Origin: Pseudonocardia broussonetiae
GTDB taxonomy: Bacteria; Actinomycetota; Actinomycetes; Mycobacteriales; Pseudonocardiaceae
Assembly: GCF_013155125.1 (NCBI RefSeq)
Contig: NZ_CP053564.1
Coordinates: 5,587,501 to 5,651,500 of the forward strand
DNA length: 64,000 nucleotides
Direction: 5' to 3'
A program made the translations under genes and the position numbers. Shown here piece by piece: positions 51,671 through 60,269 of the stretch. Position 1 is the first letter of the stretch, and every line of letters begins with the position of its first letter. Below the pieces are notes generated by a model, which saw only the letters and a program-made list of their open reading frames with translations, did no database searches and was not told where the DNA came from.

Positions 51671-52441
51671 ATGACCACCCGCGAACGCATCGTCGACGGT
51701 TCGCTCGTCGACCAGCACACGATCGCCCGATCGCTGGCACTGCACCTGCTGCCGGGGATCGCCACGGCGACGCTGTTCTTCGCCCTCGCCCCCGTCGTCA
51801 TAGGGGCGGGCTACCCCGCGATCGCCGCGGGCGTCCTGGCCGCGGCGGTGGCGGTCGTCGCCGCCGAGCTGGGGTGGCTGCTGCGCGAGGCCCACCGCAG
51901 GACCGGCCGCTGGTCGCTCACCTCGGTGCTGCCCTACCGGCCCGGCCCCTTCACCTGGCGCAAGGCCCTCCTGGTCCTCGGCCTGCTCGCGTGGGGCCTG
52001 CTCGGCGCGCCGATGCTCGTCGGCGACCTGAAACCACTGCTCATCGAGACGGTGTTCGCCCGGGTGCCGGGCTGGGCGATCAACCCCCTCCCGGCCGACA
52101 TCGCCGACACCGCGACCGGGACCGCCATGGTACTCACGGCGGTCGGCTACGCACTGATCCTGGTCGTGCTCGGACCACTGGTCGAGGAGCTCTACTTCCG
52201 CGGCTACCTGCTTCCCCGCCTGGCCCGGTTCGCCGGGTGGGCCCCGCTGCTCAACGTGAGCCTCTTCGCGGTCTACCACCTGTGGAAGCCCTGGGACGTC
52301 GTCACCGTCGCCACCGTGCTCCTGCCGACGGTCTACGCCGTCTGGTGGACCCGCGACATCCGGATCGGCATCGCCGTGCACGTCGGGCTCAACGGGCTCG
52401 GGTTCCTGCTCAACGTCGCACCCACCCTCCTCGCGGGCTGA
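51671..52441 (+). CDS. Second CPBP intramembrane protease
   Basis: 256 residues. CPBP motifs LVEELYFRGYLLPRLARF (EExxxRG), SLFAVYHLWKPWDV (H) and IAVHVGLNGLGFLLN. Preceded by AGGAAGGA and 33 bp from the permease stop, so in the same transcription unit. Two CPBP proteases flanking one exporter is a pattern of bacteriocin or self-protection operons (general knowledge, not proof). Confidence 0.9.
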   Translation: MTTRERIVDGSLVDQHTIARSLALHLLPGIATATLFFALAPVVIGAGYPAIAAGVLAAAVAVVAAELGWLLREAHRRTGRWSLTSVLPYRPGPFTWRKALLVLGLLAWGLLGAPMLVGDLKPLLIETVFARVPGWAINPLPADIADTATGTAMVLTAVGYALILVVLGPLVEELYFRGYLLPRLARFAGWAPLLNVSLFAVYHLWKPWDVVTVATVLLPTVYAVWWTRDIRIGIAVHVGLNGLGFLLNVAPTLLAG

Positions 52442-52476
52442 CCGTCCGCTCACCCCGCGCCGCCCGGAAGGACGAG

Positions 52477-53170
52477 ATGATGACGACGACGATTCCGCGC
52501 TCGACCCGGCTCCGCACGGGCGGACTCTGGTGGCTCGCGCTCACCGCCGCGGCGATCGCGGTGTTCGCCCCGCTCCGCTACCTACCGACTCCCTGCCCGG
52601 CCTTGCCGAGGGCGGCAACCAGCTCGCGGCCAACTACGCGGACCGACCGGAGTGGGCGCAGCTGACGTTCTACGCACACGTGGTCGGCGGCGGCCTCGCG
52701 CTGCTGCTGTCGACGGTGCAGCTCGCCGAGCGCGTGCGGGTCCGCGCCCCACGGCTGCACCGCACGGTCGGCCGGGTCGTGCTGGTGTGCATCGCCGTCG
52801 GCGGCGTCGGCGGACTCGTACTAGCGCCCATGAGCCTGGCCGGCCCCGTCGGCACGGCCGGGTTCGGCACGCTCGCGATCCTGTGGGTCGGCTTCGCCGC
52901 ACTGGGGTTGCGGGCGATCCGCCGCGGCGACATCGCCGTCCACCGCCGCTGGATGGTCCGGACGTTCGCCCTGACCTACGCGGCGGTGACGCTGCGCCTG
53001 TGGCTGGCCGTCCTGGTGCCCGCATTGGGAGGCGACTTCCTCGCCGCATACACGATCGTGCCCTTCCTGTGCTGGATACCCAACCTCATCGTCGCCGAGA
53101 TGCTGCTGCGCGCCGAGCGAGGCTCCGCGCCGTTCGCGCCGCCGTTCTCACGACGCGCGCAAACTAGACC
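52477..53170 (+). pseudogene. DUF2306 membrane protein gene with a frameshift
   Basis: ATG 52477 (MMTTTIPRSTRLRTGGLWWL) opens the first helix to about 52585; the rest (TDSLPGLAEGGNQLAANYAD, FYAHVVGGGLALLLSTVQLA, APRLHRTVGRVVLVCIAVGG, HRRWMVRTFALTYAAVTLRL, IPNLIVAEMLLRAERG) is in another frame. One missing base near YL(T) joins them. After ~53140 the family similarity stops and the frame runs on into IS110 debris, so the 3' end is also damaged. If the frameshift is a sequencing error, the gene would be the fifth member of the ABC/CPBP operon. Confidence 0.72.
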
Positions 53171-53716
53171 CACCTTGGGATCGCGGAGGCTGTGGTTCAG
53201 ATCATCGGCGTTGCAAAGTCAATCGGCGTCGAGGTCGAGGTCGAGGATCCGCGGGTCGATGTCGAGGGCCTTGCTGCAGCCGCCGGACCTCCGGCCTGCG
53301 CGGACTGGTCTGGCGGAACAGCCAGTCGAGCCGGTGAGCGTGAGACCCTCGCCGAGCTGTCGGTACCGGCCGGCTCCGACGACGACCTCGCCGGGCGATC
53401 CACGATGTTGGCCTACCGGACGCGCGACGCGCTTCTGCACGTCCACCCGGCCCTGGAGCGCCTGCCGGGGCCTCGCCTCGATCGCGGCGGGATCCAGGAC
53501 CTACTCGCGGCCGCGCCGACTCCGGCCGCGCTGCGCGAGCTCGGCGCCCATGGCATCGCCGCGGTCATGCGACCGCGCTCGCCGCGCCTGGCGACCCTGC
53601 CAGCACAGATCCTGGCCGTCCTCGACACCCCGACACACGTCGTCGCGGGCACCGCCGCGTTCGCCCGTGTCATCAGTGGAGTCGCCGCGCAGCTGCGTGA
53701 CGTCCACGCCGAATGA
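53171..53716 (+). mobile_element. IS110-family transposase fragment
   Basis: From about 53395 one frame gives GRSTMLAYRTRDALLHVHPA, LERLPGPRLDRGGIQDLLAA, PTPAALRELG, RPRSPRLA and AQILAVLDTPTHVVAGTAA up to 53716, matching the central part of IS110-type transposases. Upstream (53215-53390) shorter matching pieces (VEVEVEDPRVDVEGL) are less certain. No ends, no catalytic C-terminus; decayed. Confidence 0.7.
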
Positions 53717-53879
53717 GGCGATCTGGCGCTGAGCACCCGCTCAACCTGCGCTACCCGCCACTGCGGGCACACCGATGGAGCGACGGGTGGCGGTGTGGTT
53801 GCGGCGCTCAGCTCCGGCTCAGGTTCAGCACAGCTGGGGCACAGGCAGCAGCACCACACTCTTCGCCGGAGGTGCCATT

Positions 53880-54338
53880 GTGGGGCTCGGGAGAGTGTCC
53901 CGGTCGGCGGTCGTATGCGAGGACGACACCGGCCTGGCTGTGGCACTGCGGGCAGTGCTGAACGCACATGACGTCCGCATCCTGGCCTTGCTGGACCGCG
54001 CCGCGCTCCTGGCCGCCGCGGTGCGCGAGTACGACCCGGACGTCGTGGTGATCGACGCCGCGCTGCTCGTGACGCGCGGCGTGGACCTGCTCACCGAGCT
54101 GCATGCTTCGACGTCGGCCGCCCTGGTGGTGCTGTGCCCCTCCGGCCTCGAGCTCTCCGGGTTCCCCAGAACCACGGACGTGGTGCCGGCCGACGACCTC
54201 GCCGCACTGCACCGCCTGCTCGAGCGGCCGTTCTCACGACCGGGCAGCGGCGGGGATCGGCAGCGCGAGCTCGAAGGCGCGGCCCGTGTGGACGAGGTCG
54301 CCGCCGTGGGCGCGAGCGACCCCGCGTGCGATGGGTAG
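53880..54338 (+). CDS. Degenerate single receiver-domain protein
   Basis: 152 residues. SAVVCEDDTGLAVALRAVLN and VREYDPDVVVIDAALLV reproduce a receiver with the acidic pair and phospho-Asp, but the last conserved Lys is not found (FPRTTDVVPADD). Ribosome binding site GGAGGTG 5 nt before GTG 53880. Its 3' end overlaps the convergent histidine kinase by 105 bp, the same geometry as the receiver at 44429. Confidence 0.7.
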   Translation: MGLGRVSRSAVVCEDDTGLAVALRAVLNAHDVRILALLDRAALLAAAVREYDPDVVVIDAALLVTRGVDLLTELHASTSAALVVLCPSGLELSGFPRTTDVVPADDLAALHRLLERPFSRPGSGGDRQRELEGAARVDEVAAVGASDPACDG

Positions 54339-55535
54339 TCCGAGACCCGAACCGCCCTTGTCGTCGAGGCTCGCGAACCGCTCGAAGATGCGGTCCCGGT
54401 CCGCCAGGGGCACCCCGGGTCCGTCGTCGCCGACGGAGATCCGCACCGCGCCCGCCTCGGCCCGCACCTCCACCACGATCTCCTCCCTGGCGTGCCGGCG
54501 CGCGTTGTCGAGCAGGTTCGACAGCGCCTCCCGCACCCCCTCCTCGTCGATCTCGACGAGCGGTAGGTCGACATCTCCCCGGAGCGTGAACCGCAGGTGC
54601 GGGGCGAACGGTTCGGCGCGCTCCACCTCTTTGCGGCAGATCGCCTCGACGTCGGTGGGCGTGCGGGTCGGCGGACCACCGCGGTCGAGCCGCGCGACCC
54701 GCAGCAGCGCCGCGAGCAGCTTGCGGGTGCGCCCGGTCTCGCGCACGAGCGTGGTGAGGAGCCGGTCGCGGTCCTCGGCGTCGTCGGCGCGGAACATCGA
54801 CTCGACGGTCGTGCGCATGCGGGTCACGGGGGTGCGCAGCTGGTGCGCGGCGTCGGCGAGGAACCGCCGCGACCGCTCGTCGGACTCTTCGGCCCGCCGG
54901 ACGGCGGCCTCCAGCGAATCGAGCATCCGGTCGTAGGCCGCCGCGACCCGGCCGAGTTCCGTGTGCGGCCGGTCCGGGCGCAGGCGCAGCCCGGACGACC
55001 CGGTGGCGGTGCGCTCGGCCGTGTCCACCACGAGCCCGAGCGGGGCGAGCGCCATCCTGCTGACCCAGCGCAGCAGCACGAACGCGACCACGATCGCGGC
55101 GAGGGTGCCCAACAGCTCGAGGAGGAGCAGCTGCCGCAGCGTCGCGTCCACGCCCGCCCGCGAGGCGTAGACGGTCAGGCTCTCCCCGTCCGGCAGTACG
55201 ACGTTGCGCTCGACTCGGGGCAGGGTCAGCGCGGTCGGGGGCACGTACTGCCCGACGCGGGGCGTCACGGGCGCCGCCTCGTACAGCTCCCCGGACGGGC
55301 TCCGGACCGAGGCCGGGATGCCGAGCTCGGTCAGCGCCCCGGGGAGCTGCTGCGGCGGCAACTGAGCGGCGAGCCGCTCCGCGACCCCCAGTCGGGTGTC
55401 GAGCACCTCGTCCAGAGCCACCTCGAGGTGGGCGTCCAGGGTCACGTAGAGGAAGGCGTCGATGGCGAGGAGCACGGTCACGAGGACCGCGGTGCTGGCG
55501 AGCGCCACCCGCCTGCGGAGCGACGGTGTGCGCAT
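54234..55535 (-). CDS. OmpR-family sensor histidine kinase
   Basis: 433 residues: N-terminal helix (VALASTAVLVTVLLAIDAFL), extracytoplasmic domain (~45-150), second helix (LLLELLGTLAAIVVAFVLLR), HAMP, HisKA box RRFLADAAHQLRTPVTRMRT with the acceptor His, N-box REALSNLLDNARRHAREE, GDDGPGVP and GGSGLGLPIARGVARAHGG. ATG overlaps the regulator stop by one base (TGATG). A typical EnvZ/PrrB-like sensor of an unknown signal. Confidence 0.93.
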   Translation of the reverse strand: MRTPSLRRRVALASTAVLVTVLLAIDAFLYVTLDAHLEVALDEVLDTRLGVAERLAAQLPPQQLPGALTELGIPASVRSPSGELYEAAPVTPRVGQYVPPTALTLPRVERNVVLPDGESLTVYASRAGVDATLRQLLLLELLGTLAAIVVAFVLLRWVSRMALAPLGLVVDTAERTATGSSGLRLRPDRPHTELGRVAAAYDRMLDSLEAAVRRAEESDERSRRFLADAAHQLRTPVTRMRTTVESMFRADDAEDRDRLLTTLVRETGRTRKLLAALLRVARLDRGGPPTRTPTDVEAICRKEVERAEPFAPHLRFTLRGDVDLPLVEIDEEGVREALSNLLDNARRHAREEIVVEVRAEAGAVRISVGDDGPGVPLADRDRIFERFASLDDKGGSGLGLPIARGVARAHGGDLVHTGRAFELALPIPAAARS

Positions 55536-56215
55536 CAGGGCCTCAGCACGTAACCCACACCGCGCACGGTGTGGACGAGTCGTGGACCGTTGGCCTCCAG
55601 CTTGCGCCGCAGCCCGCTCATCGCCACCTCGACGACGTTGGGGTCGTAGTCCTCGAAGCCCCACACGTCGGCGAGCAGCTGCCCCTTGGACAGGACGCGC
55701 CCGGCGCTGCGGCCGAGCGCGCTGAGCAGATCGAACTCGACCTTGGTCAGGATCAGGTCCGCGTCGCCCCGGTGGGCCCGACGCGCGGCCTCGTCCACGG
55801 TCAGGTCGGCCACCGTCCAGGATCCGCTGTCGAGGCGTCCGGAACGGCGCAGGAGCGCCCGGACCCTGGCCAGCAGCTCGGCCATCGCGAACGGCTTGGT
55901 GACGTAGTCCTCGGCGCCGGCGTCGAAACCGGCCAGCCGGTCCTCAACCGCGTCGGCCGCGGTCAGGAAGATGATCGGGAGGTCGCGGTCGGCACGCAGG
56001 CGCCTGGCGACGGCCAATCCGCTCGGGCCGTGCCCGAGCCGGACGTCGAGGACGGCGAGGTCGGGCGCGAACTCGGCGACGAGGGAGTCGGGGAACAGGC
56101 CGTCGGCGCACGCCCGGACGGTGTAGCCCTCGGCGACGAGCGCTCCGGTGAGGGCATCCCGGACGGCCGAGTCGTCCTCGACGACCAAAAGCCTCGGTGT
56201 GACGTCCTGCTTCAC
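55535..56215 (-). CDS. OmpR/PhoB-family response regulator
   Basis: 226 residues: receiver (RLLVVEDDSAVRDALTGALV, phospho-Asp in DLAVLDVRLG, FLTAADAVEDR, YVTKPFAMAELLARV) and C-terminal winged helix (LTKVEFDLLSALGRSAGRVL, DPNVVEVAMSGLRRKLEANG, VHTVRGVGYVL). Partner of the kinase it overlaps. Direct repeats in the promoter region upstream suggest autoregulation and control of the divergent glycosyltransferase genes. Confidence 0.94.
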   Translation of the reverse strand: MKQDVTPRLLVVEDDSAVRDALTGALVAEGYTVRACADGLFPDSLVAEFAPDLAVLDVRLGHGPSGLAVARRLRADRDLPIIFLTAADAVEDRLAGFDAGAEDYVTKPFAMAELLARVRALLRRSGRLDSGSWTVADLTVDEAARRAHRGDADLILTKVEFDLLSALGRSAGRVLSKGQLLADVWGFEDYDPNVVEVAMSGLRRKLEANGPRLVHTVRGVGYVLRP

Positions 56216-56263
56216 GCGCCGCTCCTTTCGGACCAGTCGGGCTAGGCCGGACGTTCCCCCTCG

Positions 56264-56284
56264 AAGCGCTCAGTAAGCGCTCAG
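56264..56284. promoter_or_regulatory. Tandem 11-bp-spaced repeats, likely OmpR/PhoB-type box
   Basis: AAGCGCTCAG at 56264-56273 and again at 56275-56284, an exact 11-bp period, the binding geometry of winged-helix response regulators. Located between the regulator (minus) and the glycosyltransferase operon (plus). Confidence 0.65.
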
Positions 56285-56394
56285 CTTGACGAAAGGGACG
56301 GCTCAGCCAACTCACACACTCTTTCGAGTGAACATCCGAAGTCGTTTCACCCTCCCCGGCTCGCTGCGCCCCCCACCCCTGCTGGAGACCTGCC

Positions 56395-57201
56395 ATGACC
56401 GTGAGCACGACGACCGCTCCCCGGACCCCGGCGCCGCGTCCCCGTCCCGCGCGGCCGACCTGTCCCGTGGTCCCGAGGTCCTCCACGCGCCGCGCCCGGG
56501 TCGACGTCGAGATCGTCATCCCGGCCTACAACGAGGCGGCGCGGCTCCCGAGGACGCTGCGCGACACCGTCGACTTCCTCGCCGACCGGCCGTGGACCTC
56601 GCGGATCGTGGTGGTCGACAACGGCAGCGTCGACGAGACCGCCGCGGTCGCGCGCGCCGCCGTCCGCCCCCGCGGGCGCGTCGACCTCACGGTCATCGGC
56701 TGCTCACGGCCGGGCAAGGGCAGCGCCGTGCAGCGCGGGCTGATGACGAGCGGATCCCAGTTCGTCGGGTTCTTCGACGCCGACATGGCCACCCCGGTCG
56801 AGACCCTCGAGGCGACGGTGCGGGCGCTGCAGGACGGTGCCGTCGCCGTGATCGCCTCCCGGCACGCGCCCGGCGCCCGGTTCGTGCAGCCCCAGCCGGT
56901 CGGCCGTCGCCTCGGCGGCTCGGCCTTCCGGGCGCTGACCCGCAGCCTGGTCCCCGGCGTCCACGACACCCAGTGCGGCTTCAAGTTCTTCGAGCGGCGC
57001 GCCGTGCAGCGTGCGGTGGCTCGCTGCCGTACGACCGGCTTCGCCTTCGACGTCGAGCTCCTCGCGCAGATCCAGCGTGACGGCGGCGCGATCGTCGAGC
57101 TGCCCGTGGCGTGGACCGACCACGCCGGCTCCACCTTCCATCCCGTCCGCGACGGCATCCCGAGCTTCGGCGCCGTCCTGAGCCTGAGGAGCTCGCTCTG
57201 A
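56395..57201 (+). CDS. Family 2 glycosyltransferase (dolichyl/polyprenyl-phosphate type)
   Basis: 268 residues. After a Pro/Arg-rich N-terminus: VEIVIPAYNEAARLPRTLRD, IVVVDNGSVDETAAVARAA, RPGKGSAVQRGLMTSGSQFV, FFDADMATPVETLEATVRAL (DxD), DTQCGFKFFERRAVQR and GFAFDVELLAQIQRDGG. The layout matches GT2 enzymes that charge polyprenyl phosphate with a sugar. No C-terminal membrane helices. Overlaps the next gene by one base. Confidence 0.9.
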   Translation: MTVSTTTAPRTPAPRPRPARPTCPVVPRSSTRRARVDVEIVIPAYNEAARLPRTLRDTVDFLADRPWTSRIVVVDNGSVDETAAVARAAVRPRGRVDLTVIGCSRPGKGSAVQRGLMTSGSQFVGFFDADMATPVETLEATVRALQDGAVAVIASRHAPGARFVQPQPVGRRLGGSAFRALTRSLVPGVHDTQCGFKFFERRAVQRAVARCRTTGFAFDVELLAQIQRDGGAIVELPVAWTDHAGSTFHPVRDGIPSFGAVLSLRSSL

Positions 57202-58649
57202 TGTCCGCCCCCCACCGCTCCCCTGTCGCCGCGCTGGATGGCCGGCACATCCTGGTGCTGAACTGGCGCGACGTCCGCCACCCGCAGGCCGGCGGCGCCG
57301 AGCTCTACATGCACCGCATCGCGACGCGCTGGGTCGCCGCGGGTGCGCGGGTCACCTGGCTCGCTGCGCAGCCCGAGGGGGCGTCGTGCAGCGAGGTCGT
57401 CGACGGCGTGGAGGTCCACCGCGCCGGCGGCGCCCTCACCCTGTATCCCCGGACCGCCCTGAGGCTGCTGGGCCGCCGCTTCCGCGACGTCGACCACGTG
57501 GTCGACTGCCAGAACGGGATCCCGTTCTTCTCCCCGCTGTTCGTCGCCACCGGCGTGCCGATCGTGCAGCTCGTGCACCACGTGCACCAGGACCAGTTCG
57601 CCACTCGCTTCGGGCCGGTGCTCGCCGCGGTCGGCCGGTTCCTGGAGGGCCGCGCGGCCCGGCGCGTCTACGGGCTGCGTCCGATCGCAGCCGTCTCTCC
57701 CTCCACGAGGCAGGAGCTGCGTCGGCGCCTGCGGTTCCGCAGCGCGATCAGCGTCGTGCCCAACGGCACCGCGCCCGTGCCCGACGTGCGGGGCCCGCGC
57801 GACCCCGACCCCACCCTCGCCGTGGTCAGCAGGCTCGTCCCGCACAAGCGGATCGACCTCCTGCTCGAGCAGCTCGTGGCCGTGGCGGCCGCGGTGCCGG
57901 GCCTGCGCGTCGACGTCGTCGGCGACGGGCCCGAACTGCCCCGCCTGCGCGCCATGGCCGACGAGCTCGGGCTCGGCGGGACGGTCACCTTCCACGGGTA
58001 CCAGCCCGACGCCGTGCGCGACGAGGTGCTGGGCCGGGCCTGGCTCACGACCGTGACCTCCGCCGCGGAGGGTTGGGGGTGCTCGGTGGTGGAGGCGGCC
58101 GGCCTCGGCGTCCCGACGGTCGCCGTCCGCGTCCCGGGGATCCGGGACTCGGTCGTCGACGGGAGCACGGGCTGGCTGGTCGACGACGAACGCGAGCTGG
58201 GCGAGGCGATGATCCGGGCGCTGCGGCTGCTCGCCGACGAGTCGGCCGCGGAGCGCGTGACCGACGCGTGCCAGACCTGGGCGCGCTGCTTCACGTGGGA
58301 CCGCAGCGCCGGCCTGCTCGCCGCGGTGCTGGTCCAGGCCGCCGACGGCACACCTGCTCCGGGTGACCGCAGCGCCCGGTCCGACATCACGACGGTGGCC
58401 CGGTTCCGCCGCCCGGCGGGCTGGACTGGCGCGGGGCTCCGCGTCACCGACGAGGCGCGTGACGACGGCGAGGTGGTCAGCCTGCTCCTGCACGGGTGCG
58501 ACGAGGTCGACGCGGCCGGGACGCTGCAGCGACTGGGCGTGGACTCGGCCGAGCTCCGCCTGGCCGACCGCTACGACCTCCTCGCCGGTCCCGCGGGCGT
58601 CCCGGTGGCTCCCCTGATCGACCCCGTGACCGACGCGGCGGGCGTCTGA
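57201..58649 (+). CDS. Family 4 glycosyltransferase
   Basis: 482 residues: N-terminal GT-B half with RHILVLNWRDVRHPQAGGAE, HVVDCQNGIPFFSPLF; acceptor/donor linker PNGTAPVP; C-terminal half with VSRLVPHKRIDLLLEQLVAV, VVGDGPELPRLRAMADELGL, and donor motif SAAEGWGCSVVEAAGLGVPT (E-x7-E). The last ~100 residues after 380 are an extra domain of unknown role. Start ATG overlaps the GT2 stop (TGATG). Envelope glycan or glycolipid assembly is likely. Confidence 0.9.
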   Translation: MSAPHRSPVAALDGRHILVLNWRDVRHPQAGGAELYMHRIATRWVAAGARVTWLAAQPEGASCSEVVDGVEVHRAGGALTLYPRTALRLLGRRFRDVDHVVDCQNGIPFFSPLFVATGVPIVQLVHHVHQDQFATRFGPVLAAVGRFLEGRAARRVYGLRPIAAVSPSTRQELRRRLRFRSAISVVPNGTAPVPDVRGPRDPDPTLAVVSRLVPHKRIDLLLEQLVAVAAAVPGLRVDVVGDGPELPRLRAMADELGLGGTVTFHGYQPDAVRDEVLGRAWLTTVTSAAEGWGCSVVEAAGLGVPTVAVRVPGIRDSVVDGSTGWLVDDERELGEAMIRALRLLADESAAERVTDACQTWARCFTWDRSAGLLAAVLVQAADGTPAPGDRSARSDITTVARFRRPAGWTGAGLRVTDEARDDGEVVSLLLHGCDEVDAAGTLQRLGVDSAELRLADRYDLLAGPAGVPVAPLIDPVTDAAGV

Positions 58650-58667
58650 CGTCCGTGGGGTGCCGGC

Positions 58668-60269
58668 TCAGCCGGTCGCCCCGCGGATGTCGCGCACTGT
58701 GATCACTCCGAGGCTGCGCCCCTCGGACCGGAACACCACCGGCCCCTGCTCCGCGATCCGCAGGAACTCCTCGTCGACGTCGCTGTAGCCCTGGCGGACG
58801 AGCTCAGAGACGAGCAGCACGTACTCGACGTCGTTGTCGCGCAGCTCAGCGCCGGTCTCCCAGCGCCCGACGCGGACCTCCCGCAGCACGAACTGGGTGG
58901 TCTCGTCGGTCACCGCCAGCGTGCTGCCCTGCGGCAGCTCCACCGTGGCCCAGGCGAGGAAGCGCCCGTAGGCGTCGTCCGGGACGGTGTGCACCCGCCA
59001 CCAGACCACCGCGTCGACGCCGACCGCGATCACCAGCGCAGCGACGAGCGCCGCACCGAGCCGTCGCCCCAGCGCGGGTGACCGGCGCCCCGAGCGGTGC
59101 CGGGCCGCCGGCTCGCCGGGCCGCACCAGCAGCACTCCCGCGGTCGCGACCAGCGGCACGGCGGTGACCACGAGCAGGTAGAACATCTGCTCCTCGAGCG
59201 TCCCCAGCGTCACGGCGTACGCCAGGTGCGCCGTCGCCCCGGCCGACCACGCCACCAGCAGGACCACGCCGGGCCGGACGTCGTGGGGTACGTCGTCGCG
59301 GCGCAGGCGCAGGACGAGCCAGGCCAGCGCGAGCAGCCCGAGCCCGATCACCGCATAGGTCACCGCGAAAGAGGCCAGGTTGGCCAGCACCCGCTCGACG
59401 AGCCCGACCCCACCCTCCTGGTTGAACCCCGTGATCTGGGTGAGTCCGAGCAGGCGGCTCACACCGCGGGTCTTCTGGGCGAACCACTCACCGGCCTGCC
59501 CCGCGAACACCAGAGCGAGGACGTACGCGGCGTAGCCCGCGAGGGCGGTGCCGAGGACGAGGCCGGAGGTGCCGCGGCGGACCGGCGTGCCCGCCACGAG
59601 CAGCCCGGCGACGGGGAGCACGCCGACGAACGCGTAGGTCTCCTTCGTCAGCAGCGAGACCAGCAGCAGGAGCCCCGCGGCGACGGCCGCCACCACTGCG
59701 GAGCGGCCACGTCGCTCCCGCTCGACCACGATGTGCAGCACGAGGAAGCCCGCCGCTGCCGCAGCCATCGCCTGCGCCTCGAGCAGCACGCGACTGTCGA
59801 AGCGGATGAGGAAGGGCTCCAGCGCCAGCAGCACCCCGACCGCGGCCGCGGCGGCGGTCGAGCGCGTCACGCGGTGCACGAGCAGCGCGACCAGCCCGGG
59901 CGTCAGCGCCCCGATCGCCGCGGGCACCGGGCGCAGCGCGACGACCTGCGCGGCGATGTCGGCGTCGATCCCGATCCAGGTCATCGCCAGTGCGAGGGTG
60001 CCGAACAGCGCAGGCGGATGCAGGAAGAAGGGCTCGCCGTAGAGCAGGACGCCCTGCCCGAGTGCGACGGTCCGGGAGATCTCGGCGTACGTCACCTCGT
60101 CGATGAACAGCTCGTAGGACTCCCTGACCCGCCACAGCCGCAGCGCGCCCGCGAGCACCACCACCGCGAGGGCGACGGCCGCGCCGACCGCGGCAGAGCT
60201 CCGCCCCCGAGAGGGCGCGCCGCGCGGTTCCACGGCCGGCCCGGCCGGTGCGTCTCCCCTCGCCGTCAC
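58668..60269 (-). CDS. PMT/ArnT-like membrane glycosyltransferase (GT-C)
   Basis: 533 residues with about eleven helices. First loop carries YELFIDEVTYAEISRTVALG (acidic D-E pair as in GT-C enzymes) and GEPFFLHPPALFGTLALAMT (HPP motif). Later helices, then a ~110-residue extracytoplasmic C-terminal region. GT-C enzymes transfer sugars from polyprenyl-phosphate donors outside the membrane, which suits the GT2 gene at 56395. GTG start overlaps the upstream GT4 stop (GTGA). Only 18 bp separate its 3' end from the convergent GT4 gene at 58649. Confidence 0.88.
   Translation of the reverse strand: MTARGDAPAGPAVEPRGAPSRGRSSAAVGAAVALAVVVLAGALRLWRVRESYELFIDEVTYAEISRTVALGQGVLLYGEPFFLHPPALFGTLALAMTWIGIDADIAAQVVALRPVPAAIGALTPGLVALLVHRVTRSTAAAAAVGVLLALEPFLIRFDSRVLLEAQAMAAAAAGFLVLHIVVERERRGRSAVVAAVAAGLLLLVSLLTKETYAFVGVLPVAGLLVAGTPVRRGTSGLVLGTALAGYAAYVLALVFAGQAGEWFAQKTRGVSRLLGLTQITGFNQEGGVGLVERVLANLASFAVTYAVIGLGLLALAWLVLRLRRDDVPHDVRPGVVLLVAWSAGATAHLAYAVTLGTLEEQMFYLLVVTAVPLVATAGVLLVRPGEPAARHRSGRRSPALGRRLGAALVAALVIAVGVDAVVWWRVHTVPDDAYGRFLAWATVELPQGSTLAVTDETTQFVLREVRVGRWETGAELRDNDVEYVLLVSELVRQGYSDVDEEFLRIAEQGPVVFRSEGRSLGVITVRDIRGATG

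Noticed and set aside
58663..58675. Small inverted repeat CCGGCT-C-AGCCGG between convergent glycosyltransferase genes as terminator
   Set aside because: Six-bp arms with a 1-nt loop cannot form a stable hairpin, and it overlaps coding sequence.
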